From Agapanthus africanus (lineage: Eukaryota; Streptophyta; Magnoliopsida; Asparagales; Amaryllidaceae), in assembly GCA_030015575.1 (NCBI GenBank), contig JASDDO010000024.1, positions 41,998,114-42,062,113 of the forward strand: a stretch of 64,000 bases of DNA. Reading direction: 5' to 3'. This document shows positions 52,084 through 63,027 of this stretch, in pieces (the stretch's first letter is position 1; the number at the start of each line of letters is the position of its first letter). A program made the position numbers and the translations under genes. The notes beneath the pieces were generated by a model. That model did no database searches and was not told the DNA's origin. It was given only the letters and a program-made list of their open reading frames with translations.

Positions 52084-54579
52084 TGTTCCCCGCCGAATCA
52101 CGGAGACACGACCGCGCGGGTCTGTCTTTCTTGAAATTCGGGGCAGATGCTAATTGGTGCTATCCGTCCACCTCTCCGAAGATGCCAAGTTGATTTATGG
52201 CACCATGTATCGAAGGTTCAGACCGATGCGGCCGATATAGCAGACTTCGTCAGATTCCCTCTCGTTTGAGGGGTTTTTGATTGTGGGGACGCTCTTCCCT
52301 GCAGGCGCAAGCCCCTGCAGTTAATTACGCTACCGCATCGCGGTAACAACTTTCTCCTTCTCCAGATGGTCACTTCGTGTCGTGGGTGTTTGTTTTGTGT
52401 TTGGTTGCCCGTGGATTGTATACGGAGAAAAATTTATGCTGTCGCCCGTAGGGCGTGGACTTGTCCAAATCCATATCTTTCTTAGATTTGGGTTTGGGGG
52501 ATTGGGTTTAAGGATACGTTAGCTTCATTTGAGACTAAGATCAACTTAAACGTTTGTTAAGGATACGTTAGTCTCTTTTAAGACTAAGATCAACTTAACG
52601 GGACCGTTTAGATCCAACAAGAGAGCAATTGGGCTCTATTGTTTAGTTTAAGGACATTGCGGTCGATTAGTTTAAGGACATTACGGTCCAATGTTAGTTT
52701 AAGGACATCTCGGTCCACTGTTAGTTTAAAGACATCGCGGTCGAAATTAAGGACATCATAGTCCATGGGTTTAAGGACCCCACAGTCCAATGTTAGTTTA
52801 AAGACATCACGGTCGAGGTTAAGGACATCATAGTCCATGGGTTTAAGGACCCCACAGTCCGATGTTAGTTTAAAGACATCACGGTCGAGGTTAAGGACGT
52901 CATAGTCCATGGGTTTAAGGACCCCACAGTCCGATGTTAGTTTAAAGACATCACGGTCGATGTTAAGGACATTATAGTCCATGGGTTTAAGGACCCCATA
53001 GTCCGGTGTTTAGAGACGTCATAGTCTATGAAATGCGTGGTTGTCGGGACCCGTCACCTCTTTGAAGACGTTGAGGAATTACAACGACAAATATCAAAGG
53101 AGTGAAGAGATGTACCCTTAAACCAAGGTGAGTTGGTTGAAAGAGCAGATGTGCTCAGTTCAAGATAAGTTGAGGACTTATGGCTAGAATTAGGCTAAGT
53201 CTAATTAAAATGTTTGACACATTTTTTTTGTTCTGGCTATTAAGCCTTTATTTGGGCTCGGCCCTTTTAATAATGCTAAGCATTGGGTTCTGACATCTTT
53301 TGTCTTCATCAGAACAAACCGTGTTCTGACAATGCGCCACGTGGCGCGCCAGACGCTTTGCGCCAGTTAAAGAGCGCATTGCGCTTCTATCAGGTAGCGC
53401 ACACGAAGAGGATACGTGTTGCGCTTAGCGCTAGTTCATTAGCGCATTGCGCTTTTAATTTATGAGCGCTTTGTGCTAGTCTGTTGGCGCGCCAGTGAGT
53501 GACACGTGGCGCGCTTGGCGCTGAGCGCCAGCCCATGAGCGCAGTGCGCTGTTTCAGAAGCGCAAAGCGCAGATTGTGTCTTTGGTTGACACGTGGCAGG
53601 TTTTGGGCGCTGAGCTCCGGTCTAATGAGCGCAAGAGCGCAATTCATGAGTGCAAGGCACTTTCAAGATCAAAAGATAAATTTATGTTCTTTTTAAAGGA
53701 GGCTTTGCCTCAAGATTCAAGAACAAAAGTTTTTGTTTTATAAAAGGGCTCTGCCTTTATAGATCAAAGATCTGTGAATGAAGTAAAATACTTCTTTTAG
53801 TTTTTTATAAATAGATCTTTTGATCTTTTTTCTTTTTATTAAAGACCATGGTATTTTGTAGATCTATGATCTTTTTAGAAGATGATTTTTCTTTTTACGA
53901 GATGATTTCATCTCTGTGGTTCAAGAACCAGTTCTTTACCTTAAAGATGAAGAAAAATCTTCTCTTTCTAAAGGCTTGCCTTTATTTCTCTTTGAGTTTT
54001 CTCAAAGTTTTTAGAGGGTTTTTTCTATCTCTCTCTTGAAGTCTTGGGGCCTTTATATAGGGCCAATTGATTTGTTGAATCTGTTTTAAGAGATCTTTCT
54101 CTGATTGATTTGGGAATATTTTCCACCGTTGGATGTTTGATCCTAAGGCTTCTGTTTTACGGAAGATAATCTTCTTGTTTTAATAAGATTGGAAAGATCT
54201 TTCCATAACAGAATTTTAGTTCTGATTAATTAATAATTTATTATTAATAGATCTTTTGATCTAACGGTGGGGGATTTTTAATTTCAGCGCTGGCGCACCT
54301 TGCGCCAGCGCACCTACGTTCGACACGTGGCGCGCAGCGCAACTGCGCTAGCGCACCTGTGTTTGACACGTGGCACACAGTGCAGAGCGCAGCGCAACTG
54401 CGCTAGCGCACCCGTGTTTGACACGTGGCGTGCAGCGCAGAGCGCTGGATCTGAAGCGTTGCTTCAATTTTTGCCTTTAGAATTTCAATACAGAGCCTTG
54501 CTCTGATTGGGGGAAAGGAAGCGTCGCTTCATTCCAAATCTTGGAATTTGAACAGAGCCTTGCTCTGATTGGGGAAACA
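52084..54579 (-). repeat. 5' LTR of G2
   Basis: Same structure as 35307-37781 but about 20 bp longer. The GGAC...GTCC block is at 52640-53010 with 69-71-bp higher-order units. The GCGC/CACGTGGC clusters are at 53330-53660 and 54285-54450, and the TATA box is at about 54052-54060. Confidence 0.93.
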
Positions 54580-54584
54580 ACTGC

Positions 54585-55440
54585 CTGGCGTTGATCTTCG
54601 CAATAACGAAGCTCAGACACTATGCGTTGGCACATGAGGTCCATCTCATATCAAAGGTGGATCCTCTCAAATATTTAATGTCGAAGGCTATATTAACGGG
54701 ACGGCTCGCTAAATGGGCCCTCCTCTTGATGGAGTTCTCGATAACTTATCGTCCCCTCATGGCAGTAAAAGGCCAGGCCATAGCCGACTTTCTCGTTGAG
54801 CATCTGATACTTGCCGACTCTCCCTTGAACCGCGAATTGCCAGACGGACACGCGTTTGACACAATCGACGGGGAGAAAAGAGAAAATGATACCCGATGGG
54901 AACTCTATTTTGATGGAGCATCTTTCGTGAAGAAGCGCAAATAAAGCACCCCCATAATCAAATCAGGGGTAAGCCTCATCTTTGTGACTCCACAAGGAGG
55001 GATAATGCGTTTTGCCTTCTCCTTAACAGAGCCGAGGACGAACAATGAAGCCGAATATGAAGCTTTGATAGCAGGTCTTGAGATCACTGTCGACATGGGA
55101 ATTGAAAACCTCCTCATATATGGAGACTCCTGGCTGATCATTAGTCAAGTAAATGGCAACTATCAGACGTGCAAGCCTGAGTTGGTGAAGTACGGTGAGA
55201 GAGTGCAACAACTTCTGACTCAAATTCCTGCCTATGCGCTGGAAAGCATACCGCGTGTAGAAAATAGCAAGGCGGATGCATTAGCTAAGCTCGCTAAAGA
55301 ACTGGCTGACGAGAACCTCGATGACGTAAGGATCGTTGTGCAAAGCCGTCGGGTTCTTGCCCCAGCAAAAATATCTCCGGAGTCGTCCGCAGAAAAGGGA
55401 GCATCCGAGCAAACGGCCCTGCAAATAAAAGACCAATAAA
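54585..55440 (+). pseudogene. G1 RNase H regions, resumed after G2
   Basis: Continues G1 pol right after the second ACTGC: LIFAITKLRHYALAHEVHLI, KYLMSKAILTGRLAKWALLL, then the second RNase H (WELYFDGASF, TNNEAEYEALIAGLEITVD, LIYGDSWLIISQVNG, ENSKADALAKLAKEL). Homologous to 43900-44760 of G2. Confidence 0.85.
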
Positions 55441-55523
55441 AGGCTGAGGATTGGAGAGAAGTCTTTATAGACTACTTCAAATCCTGTCGAACACCTGAAG
55501 ATGCATCTTCAAGACATCAGCTC

Positions 55524-56702
55524 ATGAAACGAGCTCTGTCTTTTGCCTTCGTCAATGATACTCTGTATAATAGATCATTTGATTCTCTATGGCTAAGATG
55601 CCTGGGACCTGAAGAGGCAAGGAGAGTCATCCAAGAAACTCACGACGGACTCTGCGGTTCTCACCAAGCCGGGCCGAAGATGAAGCTGAAGATCAAAAGG
55701 ATAGGCTATTATTGGCCTACGATGATCCAGGACTACCTCGAATACGTGAAGCAATGCCACTCGTGCCAGATTCATGGGGATTTTATCCATCAGTATCCGA
55801 ATCCGCTACATCCAACGGTAGCTAGCTGTCAGTTCGAAATGTGGGGGACTGACATAATCGGGCCCATCGAACCGGTATCATCTAGAGGATATCGATTTAT
55901 TTTGGCAACAACTGACTACTTCTCCAAGTGGGCAGAAGCAGTACCGCTGAGGGAAGTGAAGACGGAGAATATCCTCCATTTCTTCAAGACGCAATTCATT
56001 TATCGGTTTGGCACTCCGCGACGGATTATCTCCGATAACGGGCCGGCCTATAGAAGCCATAAGATTAGCCGCTTCGCACAACAACATAACATAGACTGGA
56101 GATACTCTTCAGTCTATAATCCCCGAGCTAACGGCCTAGCTGAGGCTTTCAACAAGACCTTGACGAAGATCGTGAAAAAGATGGTGTCTCGAAATAAGAG
56201 GGACTGGCACGAGAGATTGCATGAATCTCTCTAGACATATCGAACTACGTTCAAAACTGCCACAAACACAACGCCGTATGCATTGGTATTCGGCACAGAA
56301 GCGGTACTTCCCCTCGAGATAGAGTTACCCTCTCTACGAGTGGCGGTCCACTACGAGCTAACAGACAAAGAAAACGCTCATCTTCGGCTTGAGAAGCTCG
56401 ACGCCCTTGATGAAACCCGGCTCATGGCGCAACAAAATCTGGAGGCTTATAAAGCAAAGATGACGCTCTCATATGAAAGATTGACTAGGCCGAGAACATT
56501 CTGCCAAGGCGAACTCGTGCTAGTGGTCAAAAGACCTATGATCCCCAATCGTGCTAAGCGAGGGAAATTCGAGCCGAACTATGAAGGCCCGTATGTCATA
56601 GATAAAGTTTATCAGGGTGGAGCCTATCTACTCATCGACATGCATGGTGAAAGACCTTTCAGACCAATAAACGGTCGCTTCCTGAAAAAATACTACGCTT
56701 AA
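55524..56702 (+). pseudogene. G1 integrase region
   Basis: Zinc-binding end YVKQCHSCQIHGDFIHQYP, core FEMWGTDIIGPIEPVSS, ATTDYFSKWAEAVPLREVKT, RRIISDNGPAYRSH, NGLAEAFNKTL, then GTEAVLPLEIELPSLRVAVH and QGELVLVVKRPMIPNR. It ends GRFLKKYYA, followed by the post-pol repeats. Confidence 0.85.
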
Positions 56703-56789
56703 CAAGTCATCGCCTAGGTCAATGATAGATGACGCCGCCTATGTCCGCTCGTTATCTTCTTAAGCCCAAACTCTGTAAGTAATAGCCGA

Positions 56790-56905
56790 CAATGGACCGA
56801 AACGTCCTTAAACTAACAGCGGACCGAAACGTCCTTAAACTAACGATGGACCACTACGTCCTAAAACTGGCTGTTGACCGAGACGTCGATAAACTATTAC
56901 GGACC
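56790..56905 (+). repeat. GGACCGAAACGTCC repeats after G1 integrase
   Basis: About five units of 22-26 bp (GGACCGAAACGTCCTTAAAC type) 90 bp behind the integrase end, the counterpart of 42390-42570 in G2. Confidence 0.85.
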
Positions 56906-57049
56906 GCAACATCCCAAGGCTGACACAAAAAAAGGTATGTCCATAAGCAAGATGGGCACAGATGAAAACTCGAAAGGGCTCCGTGAGTAAAAACAGTAGG
57001 GCTACCGGTGAGTTTTGTGAAAACTCGAAAGGGCACAATCTCGTTAAAA

Positions 57050-57560
57050 GACACTTGCAAGGTCCTCTCGACCCTGTAAGGAGAAACCACCTGCGTGAGA
57101 TCCTTACGACTTACAAGGGACCAACACACTTAGGGATCCCCACGATTCCTAAGGAGAAATTACACTTGCGAGATCCTCACGACTCGTAGGGAGAACCCTC
57201 TTATGAGACCCTTATGGCTCATAAGATTCCAAAGCCTTAAGCTACAGGGATCTGAACCTGTTCTTAAGCAGTCATACACTCTGTTCTGCCCTACAAGCAT
57301 CTCGACTCTTGTATACAATCCACGGGCGCGAATAAACATTTCCCTAATAAAGTCCCACTAGAGACTGGAGATATGCTCATATGGCAAACGCCACTTGTAA
57401 GTCCTCTCGACTTATAAGGAGAAAATACTCTTGTAAGATCCTTACGACTTATAAGAGAACATACACTTAAGGCTCCTCACGATTCTTAAGGAGAAAACGC
57501 ACTTGCGAGATCCTCACGACTCGTAGGGAGAAATACCTTTATAAGACCCATACAGCTCGT
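57050..57560 (+). repeat. 36-40-bp ACGACTCGTAAGG-type repeats, G1 distal blocks
   Basis: Two blocks (57050-57240 and 57395-57560) of units such as TTGCGAGATCCTCACGACTC followed by GTAAGGAGAAA. Between them lies the GCCCTACAAGC (57288-57298) and TGTATACAATCCACGGGC (57310-57327) pair. Confidence 0.8.
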
Positions 57561-57719
57561 AAAGTTCAAAGCCTTAGTCAACAGGATCCTAACCCTATTC
57601 GCTAAGCCACCTTTGTTTGACATCGACAGAGGCAAATGATGATTCGCTCCTGGCAATATCCCAGTCTTAGCGATGTTGATGCCGAAATCGGTGTCAAATC
57701 CCAAAACTCGCAGCGAAAA

Positions 57720-57925
57720 TCCAGCAAGCTACAAATGCATATGAAATAGCCGAAATGATTGGGTAACTTGCAAATCAGCGAGTAAACGTATATGCATGCA
57801 AAATAGCCGAAATGATTGGGCAACTCACAATAAAAAGCAGCGAGTAAATAAAAACAAATAGCCGAAATGATTGGGCACCGTGAGAAATAGCCGAAATGAT
57901 TGGGCAATCGTGGCTTTCACGATAT
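57720..57925 (+). repeat. AGCCGAAATGATTGGGCA repeats, G1
   Basis: Four copies of AAATAGCCGAAATGATTGGG with irregular spacing. A further TGTATACAATCCAGGGGC motif follows at 58007-58024. Counterpart of 41195-41375. Confidence 0.85.
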
Positions 57926-58229
57926 AAAAGCTGAAATGATAGAGCATCGCGGAAAAAAAATATAAAATGAAAATTTTTGCCTTACAAGTGATATCACATC
58001 GATCCCTGTATACAATCCAGGGGCATAAAAAAAGAAGGGAACCATACCTTCCCACCAGGCTCCATCAGAAAAAGAAGCCACATCTCGATGGTTCATAGAC
58101 AGCCTGGAGATTATTTCGACATTCGTCTCATTACAACAGATGCAACATCAACAAATCGGAGCTGCGACGAAGTTCCCAGTTCCATGACTCGACGATGCAC
58201 AAACAACCGAGAGTTAACCCCTCCTGGTT

Positions 58230-59220
58230 TCGTGGAACATAGCCTATGTCAATCCTGACCCCGTGGGAAGCGTCCAGAGCGGATCCTGGTCCTTGCGGAA
58301 CACGGCTATGTCAATCCTGACCCCGTGGGAAGCACCCAGAGCAAATCCTGGTTTCATGGAACACGGCTTATGTCAATCCTGACCCCGTGGGAAGCATCCA
58401 GAGCAAATCGTGGTTTCGTGGAACAAGGCTTATGTCAATCCTGACCCCGTGGGAAACGTCCAGAGCGGATCCTAGTCCTTGCGGAACACGGCTATGTCAA
58501 TCCTGACCCCATGGGAAGCGTCCAGAGCAAATCCTGGTTTCGTGGAACACGGCTTATGTCAATCCTGACCCCGTGGGATTCGTTCAGAGAGGATCCTGGT
58601 CCTTACGGAACATGGCTATGTCAATCCTGACCCCGTGGGAAGCGTCCAGAGCAAATCCTGGTTTCGTGGAACACGGCCTATGTCAATCCTGACCCCGTGG
58701 AAAACGTCCAGAGCGGATCCTGGTCCTTGCAGAATACGGCTTATGTCAATCCTAACCCCGTGGGAAGCATCCAGAGCAAATCCTGGTTTCGTGGAACACG
58801 GCCTATGTCAATCCTGACCCCGTGGGAAACGTCCAGAGTTGATCCTGGTCCTTGCGAAAAACGGCCTATGTCAATCCTGACCCGTGGGAAGAATCCAGAG
58901 CGGAACCTGGTCCTTATGGAACACGGCCTATGTCAATCCTGACCCCGTGGGAAACGTCCAGAGCGGATCCTGGTCCTTGCGGAACACGGCTATATCAATC
59001 CTGACCCCGTGGGAAGCATCCAGAGCAAATCTTGGTTTCGTGGAACACGGCCTATGTCAATCCTGACCACGTGGGAAACGTCCAGAGCGGATCCTGGTCC
59101 TTACGGAACACGGCTATGTCAATCCTGACCCCTTGAGAAGCGTCCAGAGCAAATCCTGGTCCCATAGAACAGGGCTAAAGTCAATCTTGACCCCGTGGAA
59201 AATGGCCAGAGCAACTCCTG
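58230..59220 (+). repeat. 62-bp satellite-like tandem repeat of G1
   Basis: About fifteen units of 61-64 bp sharing TCAATCCTGACCCCGTGGGA and CCAGAGC. Two unit types tend to alternate (GCGGATCCTGGTCCTTGCGG and GCAAATCCTGGTTTCGTGGA), giving a dimeric period of about 124 bp. The monomer is related to the three units of the 170-bp repeat of G2. Confidence 0.9.
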
Positions 59221-59249
59221 ACTCCGTGAAATGCGGATAATGTCAACCT

Positions 59250-59740
59250 CATACATCACTTACGGGTCCTCACGACTCGTAAGGGAGAAAACTCTTTTGT
59301 GGGATCCTTACGACTCTCAAGAGAAAACGCACTTAGGAATCCTCACGATTCTTAAGGAGAAATTACACTTACGAGATCCTCACGACTCGTAAGGAGAAAT
59401 ACCTTTATGAGACCCTCACGGCTCATAAAGTTGAAAAGTCTTAGGAGGCAAATCCTAACCCTGCCTCCCAAGCCATCGTTGCTTCGCAGAGAGGTCAAGG
59501 TAGATTTTCTACGGGCCACACTCTCCGACAAGAAAAGAAATAATCACTTGCGAGTCTTCTCGACTTGTAAGGAAGAAAATTCTCTTGTGAGATCCCTACG
59601 ACTCTCAAGAGAAAACGCACTTAGGAATCCTCACGATTCTTAAGGAGAAATTACACTTACGAGATCCTCACGACTCGTAAGGAGAACTACCTTTATGAGA
59701 CCCTCACGGTTCAAAAAGTTGGAAAGCCTTAGGAGGCAGA
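59250..59740 (+). repeat. 36-40-bp ACGACTCGTAAGG-type repeats, G1 proximal blocks
   Basis: Two near-identical blocks (59255-59470 and 59540-59755), each with five units and each ending in the same TTAGGAGGCA...CCTAACC/CTGAACC...AGGCCATCG sequence. The pair is itself a direct duplication of about 285 bp. Confidence 0.8.
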
Positions 59741-59958
59741 TCTGAACCTGACTCCTAGGCCATCGCTGTCCTAAAAGGAAATCAGAATAGATTATCCACA
59801 AGATGCATTTACTAAAAGGGACACACCATCATGAAGCAAAATATGTCTTTTATTCATGAATCAAAATGAATACAAAGTACAATTTATGAAAGAATAAAAA
59901 AATACTCTCATTCAGGAGTATGTACAAAAGAAGAATAAAAAGGAAAATATACAATTTT

Positions 59959-60450
59959 TCAAGCTGGCGGACGATTTAGTAGATTTGCCAGTTCATCCTT
60001 TTTCCGCTGGGTCTCGGCTTCATGATTTATTATCATCAAGAGACGGGCCTCTGCTTGAGCCTGTTGGGCCTGGTACGAGGCAAGCCGACTTTCAAGCTCC
60101 TTTTCGGTAACCTTATGGGTTTCGACCATGTCGCGAGTGAAAATGACGGCCTTATCAATGTATACCACCTCCTTGATAGCCTCTTGAAGCACCCGTCAAA
60201 GTCCATATACCCGAGTGGTCTTGGCCGTAAGATTGGCTTGAAGTTCCCTTAGCGCTTTGGAAGCCAGCTTCCTCTCCGAAAACTTTCGGCTGAGCCTCTT
60301 CTCGCATGATAGCATGTTCGCAGTGCACTGTTCGATCAGCCCCCGCAAGCTCGCCTTTGCAGCTACAACCTCTGGAAGAAGACGCGAGCACTCAAGACTA
60401 TATATGCAAACCTCCATTCGACGACAATACTCGACCCAAAGTAAGTACAG
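59959..60450 (-). pseudogene. Third antisense ORF region of G1, coiled-coil-like
   Basis: Opposite to G1, this reads MEVCIYSLECSRLLPEVVAA, KASLRGLIEQC, CEKRLSRKFSERKLASKALR, then RVLQEAIKEVVYIDKAVIFT and KELESRLASYQAQQAQAEAR to KKDELANLLNRPPA. Heptad-like Leu/Ile/Ala spacing with many Glu/Lys/Arg/Gln predicts a long coiled coil. It could be a separate ORF or the last exon of the ORF at 60754-61251. G2 has no counterpart. It is part of a broken element. Confidence 0.45.
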
Positions 60451-60753
60451 AATATGGGAGGCAACAAGGAGAGTCTTAGATATGTATCCTATCAAGCGTG
60501 CACTCGCAACTATATGTCTGGTTAAAAGGAAATGATACCCAAAACACTGATGTGTATGCAACATAGCAATAGTGTTCGCACTTAAAGAAAATTCCCATGG
60601 GAAAATATAGAAGCCCGTCTACATAAACAAGACGCACGTACGAGTATACGACATACATGAAAATTCAACAGAAAGCATGCAACAGTCAATGATAAGGAGA
60701 GTACATTAATTTAAACAGACTACGTTGCTGGAAAAAGGTCACCAAACAAAGGA

Positions 60754-61251
60754 TCAGTGGTACAGGGTAACAAAACAAAATACAAGATTTTCTAGCTCCT
60801 TCTTTGCCTTCTCCAGCAAGTCGAAACGAAGATTTTCACGATAAATTGCTTCCCACCGATTGGCGCCATGTTCATCCGCAAAAGCAGACATAATAGACCG
60901 CCGGGCTTTTATCTGGCCCAACAGATGAACCGAGCAATCTTTCAGAGCCTGGGTAATCAAGCACGCCTCGTAGAAACACTCAAGCTTATCTTCGACCGCA
61001 TCAAGGATCGCCAGGGTCATCTCTGCCGGGTGAGGAGGGATGTCAGCAAGCACGGCAAGAAAGATCGTCTGAAGCCAAATGGAACCCATTGGAAGAGGAG
61101 ATCCCCTACGAATCAGGAGTTCATACGTCACCGCATCACATTCGGCATCAGTGAGAAGGGGATCCACTAGTCGCGCAGCAAAGCAAGGAATCATCTCCTC
61201 AACGGGTACCTCCCATAGTTGTCGACCGGCATGGGGGCGGTTGCAAACCAT
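60754..61251 (-). CDS. Second antisense ORF of G1 (165 codons), paralogue-like
   Basis: An open frame opposite to G1, starting MVCNRPHAGRQLWEVPVEEM. It shares with the first antisense ORF the order TDAEC (NAEC there), LP(M/R), AILDAVEDKLECFY (ALDAAEDMVHSVY there), LITQ...LLGQ (LISK...LLHQ there) and I..AF/AY. The two look like tandem, diverged copies of one gene. Function unknown; the charged helical C-terminus ends near LLEKAKKELENL. It has no counterpart in G2. Confidence 0.5.
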   Translation of the reverse strand: MVCNRPHAGRQLWEVPVEEMIPCFAARLVDPLLTDAECDAVTYELLIRRGSPLPMGSIWLQTIFLAVLADIPPHPAEMTLAILDAVEDKLECFYEACLITQALKDCSVHLLGQIKARRSIMSAFADEHGANRWEAIYRENLRFDLLEKAKKELENLVFCFVTLYH

Positions 61252-61767
61252 AACACTTAGTTGTTTTCTTAAGATGATTATCCTAAGTTATAAATGAATT
61301 TCTCTATGGAGAGAGAAAGAAACGCATGGATCCAGGTTATAAAGGGGAGCACTCAATGCTGTACACGGAAAATATTTCATGATGGAACTATTTCCAAGGC
61401 CCAGAAAAGGAAAGGCATTGGAAATCAAAGAGGTGGAACTATTTCCAAGGCTTCCTTTCTGCATTCAATGTTGCACACAGAAAATATGGCATGGGAAATT
61501 AAACAATCCCATCAATAGAGCCTCATGTGCAGGGAATGTGAGCACCAACCCTGGCATGTACTGAAAATTAAAACAGTGTTACGCGTGAATAACACGTGGG
61601 TGGATGCTGATGTGAGATCAAAATCCCCAACAGTTCCTCAGATGCCAAACACGTGAGCAGCAACAACAATATGACAAAATTTCATAAAGAAGGCATGCAA
61701 ACTCAAAAGGGGAAGGAAAGACTTATCATTCATACCTTGGAAGTTCGTACAAAAATAAGAGAAAATG
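61252..61767. other. Spacer between antisense ORFs of G1
   Basis: Contains a decayed direct duplication of about 75-100 bp (CACTCAATGCTGTACACGG/AAAATATTTC near 61350 against CATTCAATGTTGCACACAG/AAAATATGGC near 61462, both with GTGGAACTATTTCCAAGGC-type sequence nearby). No gene seen. A promoter for the second antisense ORF was not clearly recognised. Confidence 0.4.
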
Positions 61768-62274
61768 TTACAATGGTAAGACATCAAATCCGGGACACGG
61801 ATTGAAGAATTCAAAAGTAAGGCCGTCTAATATGTTTCTAGCCTTTCTGGCCATTCTCGTGTGCTTCCTCTCGCGCTCGCAAGCGTCGGGATCTCCGCTG
61901 ATGTCCTCCATCCTCCGATAGGCAGAGAGTATCACCGCCTGTTGGAAAGCTTGATGCAGGATATCAACAAGATTGTTTCACCTTTGCTTTGAGATTAGGC
62001 CCATCAGATACACTGAGTGTATCTTATCTTCGGCATCGTCCTAAACCTTAAGCGGCATGCATGCATAGAATAAAGGAAGTGCTTCCCAGATCGCCCTCAT
62101 AATGAGTTTCAAAAGTGAAGAGCGACGAGGGAGTAGTCGACCGTTGTACTCGTTGAAGCGTCTCATCATCTTAGCGCACTGAGCGTTGGTGAACTCCTGG
62201 TTCTGGCTGCGGACCAGTGCACGAATGTCTCCGTAAGAAATGATCTCGTCAAGATCATACAAATGGGCAGCCAT
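61768..62274 (-). pseudogene. First antisense ORF region of G1, homologue of the G2 antisense ORF
   Basis: Opposite to G1, begins MAAHLYDLDEIISYGDIRAL and ends FNPCPGFDVLPL. It is collinear with the 168-codon ORF of G2 and also begins a few bases behind a TTTATTTCAG 3' splice-site-like stretch. Conserved blocks include EFTNAQCA, YNGRLLPRRSS, HSVYLMGLISK and AYRRMEDISGDPDACERERK. It is degraded, as is the rest of G1. Confidence 0.55.
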
Positions 62275-62279
62275 AGTAT

Positions 62280-62755
62280 CTGAAATAAAGATCAGTGAGA
62301 ATTTAATAGATAAACCAATCAAGAAGAATGCTTGTCTAAATGAACAGTGGATTTCAAACAACTCTACACATTCCCCAAAAAAGAAAACCCACTGCAGAAC
62401 TCTATGCAAAATCAAGAAGGATCTATCTGAAAAATTCTTGTTTTGCAAAGAACATCTCAAGAATTTCTCTGTGAAGAACTAAGTTCTTTAAAGGAATTAA
62501 ACTCCCAGAAAACTTTTTCAGAGCTAAGACTCTTTGGAATGGAATTAAATTCTAGAAAAAGGTCAAGTATCACCATCGATTCTTGAGATCAAAAGAGCCA
62601 TAACAAAAGGGATTTATTATTTAAAGATTGGACAGTTTTTTTTAAAAAGAACTTGGAAAAGATGGGTTCTTGTTAAAGGGAAAAACCCTTGGTATGGATT
62701 TAAAATCCAAGAGAAAATTTCTACAAGGAGTTCCTCAGCCGTTCAAGATTCTTAC
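62280..62755 (-). other. Putative 5' intron of the G1 antisense gene
   Basis: TTTAG/GTAAGAATC at 62755 and TTTATTTCAG at 62280, 476 bp. A minus-strand TATAAAT is at 62907-62913, about 150 bp upstream. Same layout as in G2, where the intron is 500 bp. Short palindromes (GAATTAAATTC type) fill the interval. Confidence 0.45.
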
Positions 62756-63016
62756 CTAAAAAAGGAAATCTTTTGTTGACAGAGTTAAACTCTGAAATTT
62801 TTGAAACAAAGAACTAAGCTCTGGTAAAGAGAATTAAATTCTCAGAGGAAAAAATGAGCAAGGAAGAAGATGGAAAAAGTGGAGGTGCTTCTGAAGAGAC
62901 CCATGCATTTATAGGATGTGATGAGGAACGGTTCATCTTCCCTGTTCCCTAGACAGATCCAACGGTCACAAAGGTGACAGCGTTGCACTTACGTGCAAAC
63001 ACGTGAGAACAACGCT

Positions 63017-63027
63017 GTGGGGGTATT
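63017..63027 (+). other. Polypurine tract of G1
   Basis: GTGGGGGTATT directly precedes the 3' LTR start TGTTCCC. Confidence 0.8.

Larger units (their letters stand above)
35307..54579 (-). mobile_element. Ty3/Gypsy Tat/Retand-type retrotransposon G2, 19.3 kb, inserted in G1
   Basis: LTRs at 52084-54579 (5') and 35307-37781 (3') start TGTTTCCCC and end GGGGAACA on the minus strand. The primer site is at about 52061-52079, the polypurine tract at 37782-37795, and the target duplication is ACTGC. The gag, protease, RT, two RNase H and integrase regions are all present (51932 down to 42685). A 4.9-kb post-pol region with four repeat families and one antisense gene follows. It is structurally complete end to end but broken in its coding part, with perhaps five to ten breaks. 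The LTRs differ by about 3-4% by eye, of the order of one to two million years. It is the same family as G1 in opposite orientation. Confidence 0.93.

Noticed and set aside
57050-59740. Short direct repeats with regular spacers that look CRISPR-like at first sight
   Set aside because: Units are diverged, spacers are themselves repeats, the setting is a plant retrotransposon and no cas gene is present.
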